Shown: piece by piece, positions 4,766-5,209 of the stretch
Layout of the letters: every line of letters begins with the position of its first letter
Position numbering within the stretch: the first letter of the stretch is position 1
Source of the DNA: Acidobacteriota bacterium
GTDB taxonomy: Bacteria > Acidobacteriota > Blastocatellia > Pyrinomonadales > Pyrinomonadaceae
Direction: 5' to 3'
NCBI GenBank assembly: GCA_003222935.1
Contig: QHXL01000412.1
Coordinates: forward strand, 1-5,209
Length of the DNA: 5,209 bases
The notes under the pieces: model-generated
Seen by the model: the letters and a program-made list of their open reading frames with translations, nothing else
Told to the model about the DNA's origin: nothing
Database searches by the model: none
Program-made: the position numbers and the translations under genes

Positions 4766-5209
4766 ATGCATCCTGGGTACACACGCAACAACATCGCCTT
4801 TACGGGCCTGCTAACTAACAAGATCTTAAGTGGACTACCCGGACCGGAATTTAGTCGGCTTCTGTCGCATTTGGAGCCTGTCTCGATTTCAACGGGCGAG
4901 TTCATCTATGAGTTGGGCCAACAAATCTCATTTTTGTATTTCCCGGAAAGCGTAGTTATCTCGCAACTATATTTTTTAGAGGACGGCGCTTCGTCGGGAG
5001 TTTCAATCATCGGCAGCGATGGTTTTTTGGGGTTAACTGCGCTGTTGGATGCTCCGAAAACTGGGTACTGGGCCGTTGCCACGGTCGGTGGAAACGCGTT
5101 ACGTATCCGAATGGAGGAGTTTCGTCGGGAATTTGTGCTGGGTGGGCCTCTGCAGAAATTGGTTTTGACTTACGCTAACGCTCGAATGATGCAACTGGCC
5201 CAGCGAGCA
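4766..5209 (+). CDS. Crp/Fnr-family transcriptional regulator, N-terminal part (3' end outside window)
   Basis: The frame runs from ATG 4766 to the window edge, 148 residues, with no stop. Residues 18-38 (NKILSGLPGPEFSRLLSHLEP) are the entry helix region of a cyclic-nucleotide-binding-type fold. Then come SISTGEFIYELGQ at 40-52, YFPESVVISQLYFLEDG at 58-74, IIGSDGFLGLTALL at 81-94, and LRIRMEEFRREF at 112-123, followed by the start of the long dimerisation helix (128-148). The C-terminal helix-turn-helix lies beyond the window. In the phosphate-binding cassette the Glu and Arg that contact cAMP in E. coli CRP are not present, so the ligand is probably not cAMP bound in the usual way. The frame is open back to 4703, so a longer form starting at a non-standard codon near AGGAGG is possible. 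It is divergent from the lectin-like gene. Confidence 0.88.
   Translation, partial: MHPGYTRNNIAFTGLLTNKILSGLPGPEFSRLLSHLEPVSISTGEFIYELGQQISFLYFPESVVISQLYFLEDGASSGVSIIGSDGFLGLTALLDAPKTGYWAVATVGGNALRIRMEEFRREFVLGGPLQKLVLTYANARMMQLAQRA

Overview
The window most likely comes from an Acidobacteriota genome, probably of the Blastocatellia/Pyrinomonadaceae type. The main reason is the secreted protein at 2088-3332, which has the layout of the 'VWFA-related Acidobacterial domain' family. The mixed gene set (ABC-2 permease, AlbA_2/RecG-like ATP-binding protein, Crp/Fnr regulator) and medium base composition fit but do not prove this. No taxonomic marker gene is present.

Layout from left to right. (1) 1-426 (+) is the C-terminal end of a multi-pass membrane protein, probably an ABC-2-type permease. 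(2) 429-513 is a long imperfect inverted repeat able to fold into a rod of about 25 bp, ending directly against a Shine-Dalgarno-like GAGGT. (3) 535-1887 (+) encodes an AlbA_2 (Schlafen-type) domain joined to a RecG-C-terminal-like ATPase domain. Its start region looks out of phase with its ribosome binding site, and the conserved His-Arg-Asp segment of its second domain is missing. (4) 1891-1984 is an imperfect palindrome built from CGCAGAT-type units, of the kind dispersed between genes in many bacteria. (5) 2032-2072 is a strong intrinsic terminator serving the leftward gene. (6) 2088-3332 (-) and 3459-4232 (-) encode two exported proteins: a VWFA-family protein with an altered metal site and an EF-hand-like loop, and a two-domain protein ending in a LecA (PA-IL)-like beta-sandwich. 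(7) 4233-4765 has no convincing protein gene. It contains nested complementary segments (4366-4535) that could form a structured RNA, a small palindrome, and a perfect AGGAGG with no ATG/GTG/TTG at usable distance. (8) 4766-5209 (+) is the N-terminal part of a Crp/Fnr-type regulator, cut by the window edge.

The two leftward genes both encode exported proteins with predicted calcium- or metal-related features and share an orientation, so they may act together outside the cytoplasm. They are 126 bp apart and may not be one transcript. The Crp/Fnr gene is divergent from the lectin-like gene and could regulate it, but no operator was identified. I see no complete defence system, CRISPR array, tRNA, rRNA or transposase. 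The most unexplained material is the noncoding structure at 429-513 and 4366-4535, and the start regions of the AlbA_2 and Crp/Fnr genes.
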